A DNA stretch of 64,000 nucleotides from Actinospineispora acaciae DSM 45401 (GCF_000620785.1 NZ_JIAI01000010.1:1-64000); one strand, 5' to 3'; numbered from the stretch's first letter, positions 32,822 to 41,156 are shown. Translations and numbers: made by a program. Notes: generated by a model from the sequence alone, not told the origin.

Positions 32822-33703
32822 TCATCGAATCGTCTGGAGTTCGGGGAAGAGCCCGAGCATGGTCAGGTTGAACAGCCCGTCAATAATGAAAACCATCACG
32901 AACGACATCACCACGGCGCGGTTCACCGCGCGGCCGACCCCGGCCGAGCCGCCAGAGGCGTTCAGGCCCATGTACGAGCACACCAGCCCGATGGCGTAGC
33001 CGATCAGCGTGCTCTTGACCAGTGCGGCCACGATCTCGGTGACCGTCAGGTTGGAGTAGACGGAGCCCAGGTAGTCGTTCGCCGGCACGTGCGCATAGCC
33101 CACCGAGCTGACCAGCGCGCACACCACGCCGATCATCACCGACACGATCATCAGCAGCGGCGTCAGGATCGTGATGGACACCATCCTGGGCACCACCAGC
33201 TCGCGCACCGGGTCGGTGCCCAGCACCTCCAGCGCGTCCAGCTCCTCGCGGATCTTCCTTGATCCGAGCTCCGAGCAGATCGTCGCGCCGACCACGCCGG
33301 CGACGACCATCGAGTTGATCCACGGGGTGAACTCGCGGATGTTGACGATGAAGAAGTACTGGCCGTAGCGGTTGCCGGCGCCGACCTGCACGCTGAAGTT
33401 CTCCGCCACGATGCCGGTCATGAGGCCGAACGTGAACACCGCCGAGACGATCGGGAACCAGGAGACCTTGAGCACGCCGTACATCTCGTCGCGGGCCGCG
33501 CGCCAGTAGCCGACCGGGTGCAGCACCGCCGAGGCCAGCACCCGGCCGCCGAGCTGGGCCAGCCCGCCGGCCAGCTCCAGCGGGGCGAACACCGGCGTCG
33601 GGACGAACCCCGCCCACCGGCTCTGGGTACGCGGCAGGTACCCGGCCGGACGGACCGCCGAGGCGCCGCCCGTACCCGACGGTGCGTCACCACGTTCTGA
33701 CAT
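32822..33703 (-). CDS. YrbE/MlaE-type permease, first gene of the mce operon
   Basis: A 293-residue MlaE-family permease with a 45-residue polar N-terminus and about six spans. Coupling-helix block ELGSRKIREELDALEVLGTD; C-terminal MGLNASGGSAGVGRAVNRAV. It starts the mce transcript: ATG 33703 has the site AAGGGAAG, and 369 bases of non-coding DNA lie upstream. The two YrbE proteins are about as similar to each other as YrbE-A and YrbE-B usually are. Confidence 0.92.
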   Translation of the reverse strand: MSERGDAPSGTGGASAVRPAGYLPRTQSRWAGFVPTPVFAPLELAGGLAQLGGRVLASAVLHPVGYWRAARDEMYGVLKVSWFPIVSAVFTFGLMTGIVAENFSVQVGAGNRYGQYFFIVNIREFTPWINSMVVAGVVGATICSELGSRKIREELDALEVLGTDPVRELVVPRMVSITILTPLLMIVSVMIGVVCALVSSVGYAHVPANDYLGSVYSNLTVTEIVAALVKSTLIGYAIGLVCSYMGLNASGGSAGVGRAVNRAVVMSFVMVFIIDGLFNLTMLGLFPELQTIR

Positions 33704-34072
33704 GTGGCTTCCCTTTCTCGCTGGCCGGGCAACGCCGCGCTGACCAGCCAGGACCGGGAGTCCTTCCCGGCGTACCCCTCGGTGAGTCGCGAGAGGCTCA
33801 CGGGTGGGCGGCGGCCCCGAACGCTCCATTCAGGGCGACCATGTGATCCACCTAACCAAGCAACGATGGGCAGACGGTCGGGTTACGGAGAGCACCTGTG
33901 GGTTCCCAGGTCTTCTCAGCCGTTCGTTCGTGAGGGGAAATGCCTGGTCAGTGGGGGTGTGAGCGGGCGTGCGGGGCGGGTGTCGAGGTATCGGCCCTGG
34001 TGGCCACGATTGGGTAACTTCGCGACATCGACCGGGTGTCGGCGGGGTTACCGTTCGCGATCGGGGCCGGGC
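33704..34072. promoter_or_regulatory. Non-coding region before the mce operon
   Basis: 369 bases between the first yrbE and the convergent-facing proline-rich gene; no convincing gene on either strand. It must contain the mce promoter. I see a short inverted repeat, ACCTG-N8-CAGGT, near 33890-33915, and no palindrome strong enough to call an operator. Confidence 0.5.
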
Positions 34073-34708
34073 TCAGCTCGGGGTGAGGAGTGCCTCGCGG
34101 CGCGGGATGCATGAGGTGCACGCGGTGAAGCCCTCCTCGCGGGCCTCGTCGAGGCTGATCTCCTCGGCCGGCTTGCCCGCGAGCAGCCGGCAGCCGTCCA
34201 CGTGGAACCGCCGGCGACCGGGCACGACCTGCACGATCATGTCCGGGGATCCGGGGTCGTCGTCCGTCGTGGCCGTGGGGGTGTTCGTCGCGGTGTTCGT
34301 CTCGGTGTTCGTCGCGGCGGCCGGCTCTGTGTTCGTCTCCGCGACCGGCTCGGGTTTCGGTTCGCCGGTCTGTTCGGCGTCGGGCTTGGCGGCTCGGGCC
34401 GCGTCCGGTTCGGCGGACCGCTCGGGCTCCGGCTCGGTGGCCGGGTCCGGGGTGGCTGGTTCCGGGGTGGCCGGTTCCGGGGTGGCCGGTTCAGGGGTGG
34501 CCGGTTTCGGGGCGGGCGGGACCTCGAGCGTTGCGTCCTCGTCGGGCTCCTCGGCGCCGATGCGCCGGCCGGCGTACAGCAGGTACGCGAGCATCAGCGC
34601 GCCGATCACGCTGGCCGCGAGCGCGCACCAGACCAGGACCATCTTGCCGGCCAGCAGCCCGGCCGCCAGGCACGCCGCGACCGCGACAATCAGCACCAGC
34701 ATCAGCAC
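34073..34708 (-). CDS. Membrane-anchored protein with PATPE repeats and C-terminal Cys/His domain
   Basis: A 211-residue protein with two hydrophobic stretches near the N-terminus (about 1-24 and 28-45). A long acidic, proline/threonine-rich region follows with four tandem PATPE units, then Asn/Thr-rich sequence. The end holds a compact domain, GRRRFHVDGCRLLAG, and ACTSCIP, whose one histidine and three cysteines suggest a zinc site. GTG 34708 is chosen because GAGGAGG lies at good distance. Similar short tail domains end other actinobacterial membrane proteins of unknown role. DNA repeats in the PATPE part could change length. Confidence 0.75.
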   Translation of the reverse strand: MLMLVLIVAVAACLAAGLLAGKMVLVWCALAASVIGALMLAYLLYAGRRIGAEEPDEDATLEVPPAPKPATPEPATPEPATPEPATPDPATEPEPERSAEPDAARAAKPDAEQTGEPKPEPVAETNTEPAAATNTETNTATNTPTATTDDDPGSPDMIVQVVPGRRRFHVDGCRLLAGKPAEEISLDEAREEGFTACTSCIPRREALLTPS

Positions 34709-34842
34709 GAGAACCTCCTCGGGGGAGCGGCGAGCGAGGAGCCGGTCGGCGGTGAACCTACTCGCCCGCCCGACCGTCCTGTCCCGCGCACCTCTCGGAC
34801 ACGCTGCATGCATCACCGGCGGCCCGCGTGGACGGACGGATT

Positions 34843-34856
34843 GTTTGCGTGCAAAC
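34843..34856. promoter_or_regulatory. LacI-type palindromic operator
   Basis: GTTTGCGTGCAAAC is a 14-bp near-perfect palindrome 60 bases upstream of the lacI start at 34917 and in the gap shared with the divergent membrane-protein gene. It has the TTTGC/GCAAA half-sites common for LacI-family regulators. Confidence 0.65.
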
Positions 34857-34916
34857 TTTCGTACTGAGCGGGACATCGGCTCGGGGTCTGCTCGGGATCA
34901 GTGGGAGGTCGGGGGA

Positions 34917-35891
34917 ATGGGTGGACGCGCGACGCTGCTCGACGTCGCGGTCGCGGCCGGCGTGTCGAGGTCGACGGCGTCCAGGGTGCTCGCCGGGACC
35001 GACCGCAACGTCGACCCGGGCCTGGCGAAGCGAGTGCTGGCGGCCAGCGAACGGCTCGGCTACCGGGCCAACCCGGTGGCCAGGGCGCTGCGCCGGCAGT
35101 CGACCGGCAACTTCGGCATCCTGGTCCCGTCCATCCGCAACCCCTACTTCGTGCACCTGGTCGACGCGTTCACGCAGGTGGCGAACGGCGCCGGGGTCGG
35201 GGTCGTGCTCGCCGACTCGGCCGACGACCCGGACGTCGAGGCACAGCGGCTCGAGGCGTTCCACGAGTCGTTCGTGGACGGCCTGGCCGTGGTGCCCACC
35301 TCCACCGCCCGCAGCGGCGCGGCCATCCACCGCGCCGAGGAACGCTCCCAGGTCATCCAGGTCGACAGGTGGGCGACGGGCGCCAGCTCCGGGTTCGTCG
35401 GGGTGGACAACGACGCCGGCATCGACACGGTGTTGACCCACCTGCGCGAGTCCGGGCGAGAGCGGACCGTGTACGTCGGCGCCGAGCAGGAGTCCTCGGC
35501 CGGGGCGGAGCGGCTCGCGGCGTTCCGGGCCAGGGCGCGGGCCGGCGACGAGGAGATCCTGCTGCCGCACTTCTCCACCTCGGCCGGCCGGGAGGCGGCG
35601 CACCAACTGCTGCGCAGGGACACGCTGCCGGACGCGGCGCTGTGCGCGGCCGACGTGCTGGCCGTCGGCCTGCTCAGCACGCTGCAGAAGGAAGGCGTCA
35701 AGGTGCCCGCCGACATCGCCGTGACCGGCTTCGACGGCACCGACCTGCTCGAGCTGGTGGACCCCCCGATCACCGCGCTGCGCCACCCGCTGCACGCGAT
35801 CGCCGGGCGCGCCCTCGACATGCTCCTAGGCACCGAGCCCCCCGGCCTGGTCCGCCTCGACCCCGAACTGGTCGTCCGCGCCTCCACCTGA
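34917..35891 (+). CDS. LacI-family regulator without an obvious target operon
   Basis: A 324-residue protein. The HTH/hinge is at residues 6-60 (TLLDVAVAAGVSRSTASRVL, NPVARALRRQ), then the effector domain with GILVPSIRNPYFVHLVD, CAADVLAVGLL and VTGFDGTDLLELVDPPITAL. ATG 34917 follows GGGAGGTCGGGGGA. No sugar transporter or enzyme gene is adjacent; the divergent neighbour is the proline-rich membrane protein. It may be autoregulatory and act elsewhere. A family B hairpin follows its stop. Confidence 0.9.
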   Translation: MGGRATLLDVAVAAGVSRSTASRVLAGTDRNVDPGLAKRVLAASERLGYRANPVARALRRQSTGNFGILVPSIRNPYFVHLVDAFTQVANGAGVGVVLADSADDPDVEAQRLEAFHESFVDGLAVVPTSTARSGAAIHRAEERSQVIQVDRWATGASSGFVGVDNDAGIDTVLTHLRESGRERTVYVGAEQESSAGAERLAAFRARARAGDEEILLPHFSTSAGREAAHQLLRRDTLPDAALCAADVLAVGLLSTLQKEGVKVPADIAVTGFDGTDLLELVDPPITALRHPLHAIAGRALDMLLGTEPPGLVRLDPELVVRAST

Positions 35892-35906
35892 CCGCTCCTC
35901 CCCCGG

Positions 35907-35976
35907 CCGGCACACACCGTTACGTCGCCGCACACATGTTGGGACCTGTGTGGGGCGACGAAGGTGCGTGTGCCGG
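35907..35976. repeat. Palindromic repeat family B-like, copy 3, downstream of lacI
   Basis: Arms 35907-35929 and 35954-35976 (CCGGCACAC... with ...GTGTGCCGG) pair over 23 bases with a few mismatches, and an inner CACACA/TGTGTG pair closes the loop. Layout and CGCACAC-type ends match copies 1 and 2, but the sequence is more diverged. It may serve as the terminator of the lacI gene. Confidence 0.65.
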
Positions 35977-35994
35977 CGGGAGGGGGAACGGTGG

Positions 35995-36090
35995 TCAGGG
36001 GCGGGCGGCGAAGAGCTGCGCGACCGCGCCGCCGGTGTCGTTGGCGACCAGGTCGACCCGGCCCAGTCCCGGCCAGCGAGAAGTCCTGGT
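35995..36090 (-). pseudogene. Alpha/beta-hydrolase remnant
   Basis: About 24 codons ending at a TGA encode GLGRVDLVANDTGGAVAQLF and then AARP, which is the nucleophile-elbow region of haloalkane-dehalogenase-like hydrolases (DLVANDTGG, with the aspartate nucleophile). Nothing of the rest of a roughly 280-residue enzyme is present on either side. It lies next to the operators of the divergent TetR, so it was probably that regulator's target before being deleted. Confidence 0.6.
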
Positions 36091-36112
36091 CCCGATACCG
36101 TGTCGCGTAAAG

Positions 36113-36232
36113 AGACCGACCGTCGGTCTAAAACAGAAAGACCGGGTGCGGGCCGCCGTCCGAGACCAAGGCGCGCACCGCCAAAGCTAGACCGACCGTC
36201 GGTCTAGAACCTGCTAGACCGACGGTCGGTCT
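36113..36232. promoter_or_regulatory. Three TetR operators
   Basis: AGACCGAC-N-GTCGGTCT occurs at 36113-36129, 36189-36205 (extended to CTAG ends, 36187-36207) and 36216-36232. The centre base is C, C and G. The last is only 27 bases before the tetR start, so the gene is certainly autoregulated; the first lies next to the hydrolase remnant. Confidence 0.88.
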
Positions 36233-36258
36233 GTCAAGGAGAACGGCGGCAACCGACC

Positions 36259-36846
36259 ATGAACAAGAACGCCGAGCGCGGCGTCGCCACCCGTGAGCGG
36301 GTGCTCGCGCACGCCACCCGCCTGTTCGCCTCGCGCGGCTATGACGGCACGTCGATCGGCGCCGTGCTGCGCGAGTCGAACCTGAGCAAGGGCTCGCTGT
36401 ACCACCACTTCGAAGGCAAGGAGGCCCTGTTCCGGGCGGTATTCGAGGAGATGCAGGAGCAGGTCGGCAAGGAGATCCAACGAGCGGCCGAGCGGGAGTC
36501 GACCCCGGTCGCGGCGTTGCGCGCGGGCTGCCTGGCCTGGATCAGGCTGGCCGACGACCCGGCCGTGCGCCAGGTCATGCTGCTCGACGCCCCCTCGGTG
36601 CTGGGCTGGCATCGCTGGCGCACCCTCGACGACGACTACACCCTCGGCTCGGTCAAGGCCGCGCTCGCCCGCGCCTCCCGCGCCGGCCGCCTGGAACCGC
36701 GCCAGGTCACCATGTTCGCGCACATCATCGTGGCCGCCGTGAACGAGGTCGCGCTGGTGATCGCCCGCGCGCACAACAAGGACGCCGCGATCGCCGACGG
36801 CGAGACCGCGATCGCCGAGGTCCTGCGCCGCCTACTCGGCGACTGA
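36259..36846 (+). CDS. TetR-family regulator (autoregulated)
   Basis: A 195-residue protein: HTH at about 10-56 (ATRLFASRGYDGTSIGAVL, SKGSLYHHFEGKEALF) and a C-terminal domain of the TetR_C_39-like type (AALRAGCLAWIRLADDPAVR, LLDAPSVLGW). ATG 36259 follows AAGGAGAA. Its promoter carries three copies of one palindrome. The divergent gene is only a 24-codon hydrolase fragment, so its local target seems lost. A strong hairpin follows the stop. Confidence 0.9.
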   Translation: MNKNAERGVATRERVLAHATRLFASRGYDGTSIGAVLRESNLSKGSLYHHFEGKEALFRAVFEEMQEQVGKEIQRAAERESTPVAALRAGCLAWIRLADDPAVRQVMLLDAPSVLGWHRWRTLDDDYTLGSVKAALARASRAGRLEPRQVTMFAHIIVAAVNEVALVIARAHNKDAAIADGETAIAEVLRRLLGD

Positions 36847-36905
36847 ACCGCGAACGGCCTCCGCCCCCGCTCGCGCCCGTGCCCCCGCCCGCGCCCGGAA
36901 ACGAA

Positions 36906-36966
36906 GATCATCAGGCCACCACGGTTGTTATAGCACGCTCAGAACAACCGTAACGGCCTGATGATC
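36906..36966. terminator. Long two-tier hairpin between convergent genes
   Basis: GATCATCAGGCC (36906-36917) pairs with GGCCTGATGATC (36955-36966). Inside, after a 3-base interruption on each side, ACGGTTGTT (36921-36929) pairs with AACAACCGT (36943-36951) around a 13-base loop. It sits between tetR and the end of the sulfonate operon, so a bidirectional terminator is likely. Its symmetry and low GC also resemble a mobile palindromic element. Confidence 0.7.
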
Positions 36967-36991
36967 TCCCCAAGCACCGGGCGCGCACGAG

Positions 36992-38359
36992 CTACCCGAG
37001 GCGGTACCGGGCGCCGGGGTGGTCGGCGGCCAGCAGCGGGCCGGGGGCGGCGCCGAGGTTCTCCCGCAGCGTGCCGGCCGGGTAGGAGTCGCGGGCCCGG
37101 CCACGGCGGCGCAATTCGGGCACCACGTGCTCGACGAAGTCCACGAACGTCCCCGGGGTCACGGCGTAGGCCAGGTTGAACCCGTCCACGTCCGCCTCCG
37201 ACACCCAGCGCTCCAGCTCGTCGGCCACGGTGACGCCGGATCCGACCACCACCGGCCCCCGGCCGCCCACCGCGATGAACCGGGCCAGCTCCCCGACCGT
37301 CCAGGCCCGGTCCGGGTCGGCGGTGGTGAACGAGGCCAGCGCGGAGCGGTTGGCGTCGGTCTCCACGTACTCCAACCGCTGCTCGGACGGGGCGCCGGCC
37401 AGGTCCACCCCGGTCCAGCCGCCGAACAGCGCCATCGCGCCCTCCTCGGACGCGTGCTCCAGGTACGACTCGAACTTGGCCCGAGCAAGAGCGTCCGACT
37501 CGCCCGTCACCGGGGTGAGCATGGCGAACACCTTGACCGAGCGTGGATCCCTGCCGGCCTCGCGCGCGGCGGTGCGGACCGCGTCCACCGAGCGGCGGAC
37601 CACGCCGGGGTTGGGGCCGTTGACGAACACCGCCTCGGCGTGCGTCCCGGCGAACCGGGTCCCGCGCGGCGACGCCCCCGCCTGGAAGAGCACGGGCGTG
37701 CGCTGCGGCGACGGCTCGCACAGGAACGGCCCCGGCACCTCGAAGTAGCGGCCCTTGTGCTCGATGTCGTGCACCTTGGCCGGGTCGGTGAACACCCCGC
37801 GCGCGGCGTCGCGGACCACCGCGTCCGACTCCCAGGAGCCCTCCCAGAGCTTGTAGCAGACCTCGAGGTACTCCTCGGCCATCTCGTAGCGCTCGTCGTG
37901 CGGGATCTGCTGTCCCCGCCCCAGGTTGCGCGCGGCGCTGTCCAGATAGGACGTGACGATGTTCCAGCCGATGCGGCCCTTGGTCAGGTGGTCGAGCGTG
38001 CTCATCCGGCGGGCCAGCGCGTACGGCTGCTCGTAGGCCAGCGACACCGTCACCCCGAAGCCCAGCCGGGACGTCACCGCCGCCATCGCCGGCACCGCCA
38101 TGATCGGGTCGTTCACCGGCACCTGCGCGGCCGCCCGCACCGCCGCGTCGCGGGAGCCTCCGTACACGTCGTACACCCCGAGCACGTCGGCCAGGAACAA
38201 CGCGTCGAACCCGCCGCGCTCCAGCAGCTTCGCGAGGTCCGTCCAATAGTCCAGGTCACGGTAGCGATGGCCCTGGTCGTCCGGGTGCGTCCACAACCCG
38301 GTGGACTGGTGGCCCACGCAGGCCATGTCGAACGCGTTGAGCAGGATCCGCTCGCTCAT
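36992..38359 (-). CDS. FMN-dependent monooxygenase, NtaA/SnaA/DszA type
   Basis: A 455-residue two-component flavin monooxygenase of the TIGR03860 group, which includes nitrilotriacetate and dibenzothiophene-sulfone monooxygenases. Landmarks: NAFDMACVGHQSTGLWTHPD at the start, LAKLLERGGFDALFLADVLG, GRIGWNIVTSYLDSAARNLG and PVLFQAGASPRG. It needs reduced FMN from a separate reductase, not encoded nearby. Last gene of the sulfonate operon, coupled to the MHS transporter by ATGA. It should desulfonate or oxidise an organosulfur or related compound imported by that transporter. Confidence 0.9.
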   Translation of the reverse strand: MSERILLNAFDMACVGHQSTGLWTHPDDQGHRYRDLDYWTDLAKLLERGGFDALFLADVLGVYDVYGGSRDAAVRAAAQVPVNDPIMAVPAMAAVTSRLGFGVTVSLAYEQPYALARRMSTLDHLTKGRIGWNIVTSYLDSAARNLGRGQQIPHDERYEMAEEYLEVCYKLWEGSWESDAVVRDAARGVFTDPAKVHDIEHKGRYFEVPGPFLCEPSPQRTPVLFQAGASPRGTRFAGTHAEAVFVNGPNPGVVRRSVDAVRTAAREAGRDPRSVKVFAMLTPVTGESDALARAKFESYLEHASEEGAMALFGGWTGVDLAGAPSEQRLEYVETDANRSALASFTTADPDRAWTVGELARFIAVGGRGPVVVGSGVTVADELERWVSEADVDGFNLAYAVTPGTFVDFVEHVVPELRRRGRARDSYPAGTLRENLGAAPGPLLAADHPGARYRLG

Positions 38360-39678
38360 GCGGCCACCTTCGAGTCGACCCGGCGTCCCAGGCTCGACCG
38401 CAGCGTCTCCGGCGCCAGCCACGCCGAGGCGATAGTCAGCACCGACAGCCCCACGAAGTACGCCCAGATCAGCCACGGCGTCCCGCCCCCGGCGAGCAGC
38501 AGCGCGGCGGCGATCAGCGGCGCGGTGCCGCCGGCCAGCACGGAGCCGAACTGGTAGCCGATGGACGCGCCGCTGTAGCGCACCCCGGTCGGGAACAGCT
38601 CGCTGAACCAGGCCGCCTGCGGGCCGTACATCGCGTCGTGGAAGACGTTCACGGTGACCACCATCGCGAGCACGATCAACGCTGTCGAGCCGGTGTCCAG
38701 CATCAGGAAGAACACCCCGAGGAACACGGCCGCCCCGACGGCACCGCCCAGGTACACCGGCCGGCGCCCCACCCGGTCCGAGAGCACCGCCCACAGCGGC
38801 GTGCTGACCAGCCCGATCGCCGAGGCGATGATCACCGCCGTGAGCCCGGCGCCGGGGTCGGCCGCCTTGCCCTGGGACAGGTACGTCAGCGCGAACGTGG
38901 TGCACAACACGTACAGCGCGTTCTGCGACATCCGCATCCCGGTGGTCACCCACAGCCCGCGCCGCTGTGTGGTGACCACCTCGAGGAGCGGCCGGCGGGC
39001 GACCTCCGAACGCTCCCGCGCCTGCCGGTACAGCGGCGCGTCCTCCAGGCTGAGCCGGATCACCAGCCCGATCGCCACCAGCACCAGGCTGAGCAGGAAC
39101 GGCACCCGCCAGCCCCAGGCCAGGAACGCCTCGCGCCCCAACCCGGCCTGCACCAGCGTGAACACCCCGGACGCCAGCAGCATCCCGGCCGGCGAGCCGA
39201 TCTGCGGGAAGCTGCCGAACAGCCCTCGGCGCCGCCGGTGCCGCAGCGACTCCGCGTGCTCCACGGACATCAGCACGGCGCCGCCCCACTCCGCGCCCAC
39301 CGCCAGCCCCTGCAGCAGCCGCATCAGCATCAGCAGCGCCGGCGCCACCAGCCCGACCGAGGAGTACGTCGGCAGCACCCCGATCGCGGCGGTGGCCAGC
39401 CCCATCACCAGCAGCGAGGCGACCAGCATGGTGCGCCGGCCCACCCGGTCGCCCAGGTGCCCGGACACCAGCGCGCCCACCGGCCTGGCGCCGAACCCCG
39501 CCGCGTACGTGGCGAAGCTCGCCAGCACGCCGGCCTTGGGGTCGACGTTGGAGAAGAACAGCGGGCCGAACACCAGCGCGGACGCGGTGGCGTACAGATA
39601 GAAGTCGTACCACTCGATCGTGGTACCGACCAGGCTGGCGATGGCCGCCCGCCCCGGCCGGGCTCCGTTGGTAGTCAC
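38356..39678 (-). CDS. MHS-family (metabolite:proton symporter) MFS transporter
   Basis: A 440-residue MFS protein with twelve spans. The N-terminal GTTIEWYDFYLYATASALVF, with its buried acidic and aromatic residues, is the MHS/KgtP-ShiA signature. DRVGRRTMLVASLLVMG follows span 2, and WAVLSDRVGRRP is the repeat in the second half. It imports organic acids or similar. GTG 39678 has GGAGGG five bases upstream. It lies between the binding lipoprotein and the DszA-like monooxygenase, giving the operon a second import route. Confidence 0.9.
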   Translation of the reverse strand: MTTNGARPGRAAIASLVGTTIEWYDFYLYATASALVFGPLFFSNVDPKAGVLASFATYAAGFGARPVGALVSGHLGDRVGRRTMLVASLLVMGLATAAIGVLPTYSSVGLVAPALLMLMRLLQGLAVGAEWGGAVLMSVEHAESLRHRRRRGLFGSFPQIGSPAGMLLASGVFTLVQAGLGREAFLAWGWRVPFLLSLVLVAIGLVIRLSLEDAPLYRQARERSEVARRPLLEVVTTQRRGLWVTTGMRMSQNALYVLCTTFALTYLSQGKAADPGAGLTAVIIASAIGLVSTPLWAVLSDRVGRRPVYLGGAVGAAVFLGVFFLMLDTGSTALIVLAMVVTVNVFHDAMYGPQAAWFSELFPTGVRYSGASIGYQFGSVLAGGTAPLIAAALLLAGGGTPWLIWAYFVGLSVLTIASAWLAPETLRSSLGRRVDSKVAA

Positions 39679-39692
39679 ATAACCCTCCGGGG

Positions 39693-40667
39693 TCAGGGGC
39701 TCTCGTTGGTCAGGTCGCGCACCCGCTCCTGCACGACCACCTTCTTGCGCAGCACGCCGTAGCGGTGGTAGTTGTCCGCGACCTGCTGCAGCTCGGCCAC
39801 CACCGCCGGGGTGACGGGCGTGCCCGTCCGCTTGGCACGCTCCGCGACGACCCCGGCCACCGACTCGGGCCGGCGCGTCAGGTCGACGTAGATGCGGGTG
39901 TAGGCGGCGGCGTTGGCCCGCGCCCAGTCCATCGCGCGGTTGTAGCGGCGGACGAAGTCGGCCATGGCCGCGCGGGTGGACGAGTCGGCCAGCGAGTCGT
40001 TGTTGGCGTCCAGGAAGCCGAGCCCGGAGGCCAGGCCCCCGGAGTCGCGCAGGATCCTGGCGCCCTGCTCCTGCTCGGCGACGGCGGTGTACGGGTCCCA
40101 GGTGGACCAGGCGTCGATGGAGCCGGACTGCAGCGCGGACGCCGCGTCCACCGGCTGCAGGAAGCTGATCTTCACGTCCTTCGCGGTCAGGCCGGCCTCG
40201 GTGAGCGCCTGCAGCAGCAGGTAGTGCCCGATGCTGCCCTGGGTGGTCGGCGAGACGGCCTTGCCCCGCAGGTCGGCGACCGTCTGGATCGGCGAGTCCT
40301 TCGGCACCAGGATGGCCAGCCCGCCGCGCTTGGGCTGCTGGTTGGCGGCCACGATGCTGATCTCCTCGGTGGCGGCCAGCGCGTTCAGGGTGGGCGCGTC
40401 GCCGGCCACGCCGACGTCGATGGCGCCGCCGCGCAGCGCCTCCAGCAGCGGCGCGGCCGCCGGGAACTCCGCCCAGTTGACCTTGTAAGGAACGCCGTCC
40501 AGCGCGCCGGACGCCTTCAGCAGGGCCTGCTGGATGCCCGCCTGGTCGCCGACCCGCAGCGTCACCGAGGACAGGTCGGACGCGTCGCCGGGGTTCGACG
40601 GTCCGGAACAGGCGGCGGGCAGCAACAGTCCGATCGCCGCGGCGGCGGCGAGCAGGAGTCGGCGCAT
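39693..40667 (-). CDS. Aliphatic-sulfonate-type ABC substrate-binding lipoprotein (SsuA-like)
   Basis: A 324-residue SsuA/TauA-family binding protein. The signal peptide ends in the lipobox PAAC, with lipidation cysteine 20. The mature part has two lobes, with EFPAAAPLLEALRGGAIDVG and WSTWDPYTAVAEQE characteristic of sulfonate, taurine and nitrate receptors. It should deliver the ligand to the SsuC/SsuB transporter 3.5 kb upstream in the same operon. ATG 40667 with AGGAGC; it starts 12 bases after the cupin gene. Confidence 0.9.
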   Translation of the reverse strand: MRRLLLAAAAAIGLLLPAACSGPSNPGDASDLSSVTLRVGDQAGIQQALLKASGALDGVPYKVNWAEFPAAAPLLEALRGGAIDVGVAGDAPTLNALAATEEISIVAANQQPKRGGLAILVPKDSPIQTVADLRGKAVSPTTQGSIGHYLLLQALTEAGLTAKDVKISFLQPVDAASALQSGSIDAWSTWDPYTAVAEQEQGARILRDSGGLASGLGFLDANNDSLADSSTRAAMADFVRRYNRAMDWARANAAAYTRIYVDLTRRPESVAGVVAERAKRTGTPVTPAVVAELQQVADNYHRYGVLRKKVVVQERVRDLTNESP

Positions 40668-40679
40668 TGTTGAGTGCTC

Positions 40680-41156
40680 CTAGTGCGGGGGGTTCTCTAA
40701 CGGGTACAGCTCGGGGAGGTTGACGACGATGGCTTCCTGGGTGCTGCGGGAGATCACCACCACGGCCGGCTGGTCCGGGTCGGGGTTCTCCTCGCGGTGC
40801 GGCACGAACGGCGGCACGAAGATGTAGTCGCCGGGGGCGGTCTTGATCCGCACCTCGTCGGTGCCGTCGTGGAAGACGAACTCGGGGTGGCCGCTGACCA
40901 CGTGGATCGCCGTCTCGGACTCGCCGTGGTGGTGGTTGCCGGACGCGGTGGCCGGCGCCACGTGCGTCTCCCCCATCCAGATCCGCTCCGAGCCGACCCG
41001 CTCGCCGCTGATCGCGGCCAGCCGCCGCATGCCGGAGGTCTGCGCGGTGTCGCCGTCCAGCTCGCCGGCCCGAACGTGGTGCAGCCTGGTGCGCAGCGGG
41101 GTCCGGTCGGTGGCGCCGGCGGTGTCGGTCAGGTCCGGGTGGAATGCGTCGGTCAT
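40680..41156 (-). CDS. Cupin-domain protein
   Basis: A 158-residue single-domain cupin. Motif 1 is NHHHGESETAIHVVSG and motif 2 PGDYIFVPPFVPHREENPD, which supply the usual three histidines and a glutamate for a metal. A signal-free, cytoplasmic protein. Cupins with this layout are found beside LLM monooxygenases in sulfur-starvation operons, where they may be dioxygenases or ligand-binding accessories. ATGA overlap with the hydrolase-Rrf2 gene. Confidence 0.88.
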   Translation of the reverse strand: MTDAFHPDLTDTAGATDRTPLRTRLHHVRAGELDGDTAQTSGMRRLAAISGERVGSERIWMGETHVAPATASGNHHHGESETAIHVVSGHPEFVFHDGTDEVRIKTAPGDYIFVPPFVPHREENPDPDQPAVVVISRSTQEAIVVNLPELYPLENPPH

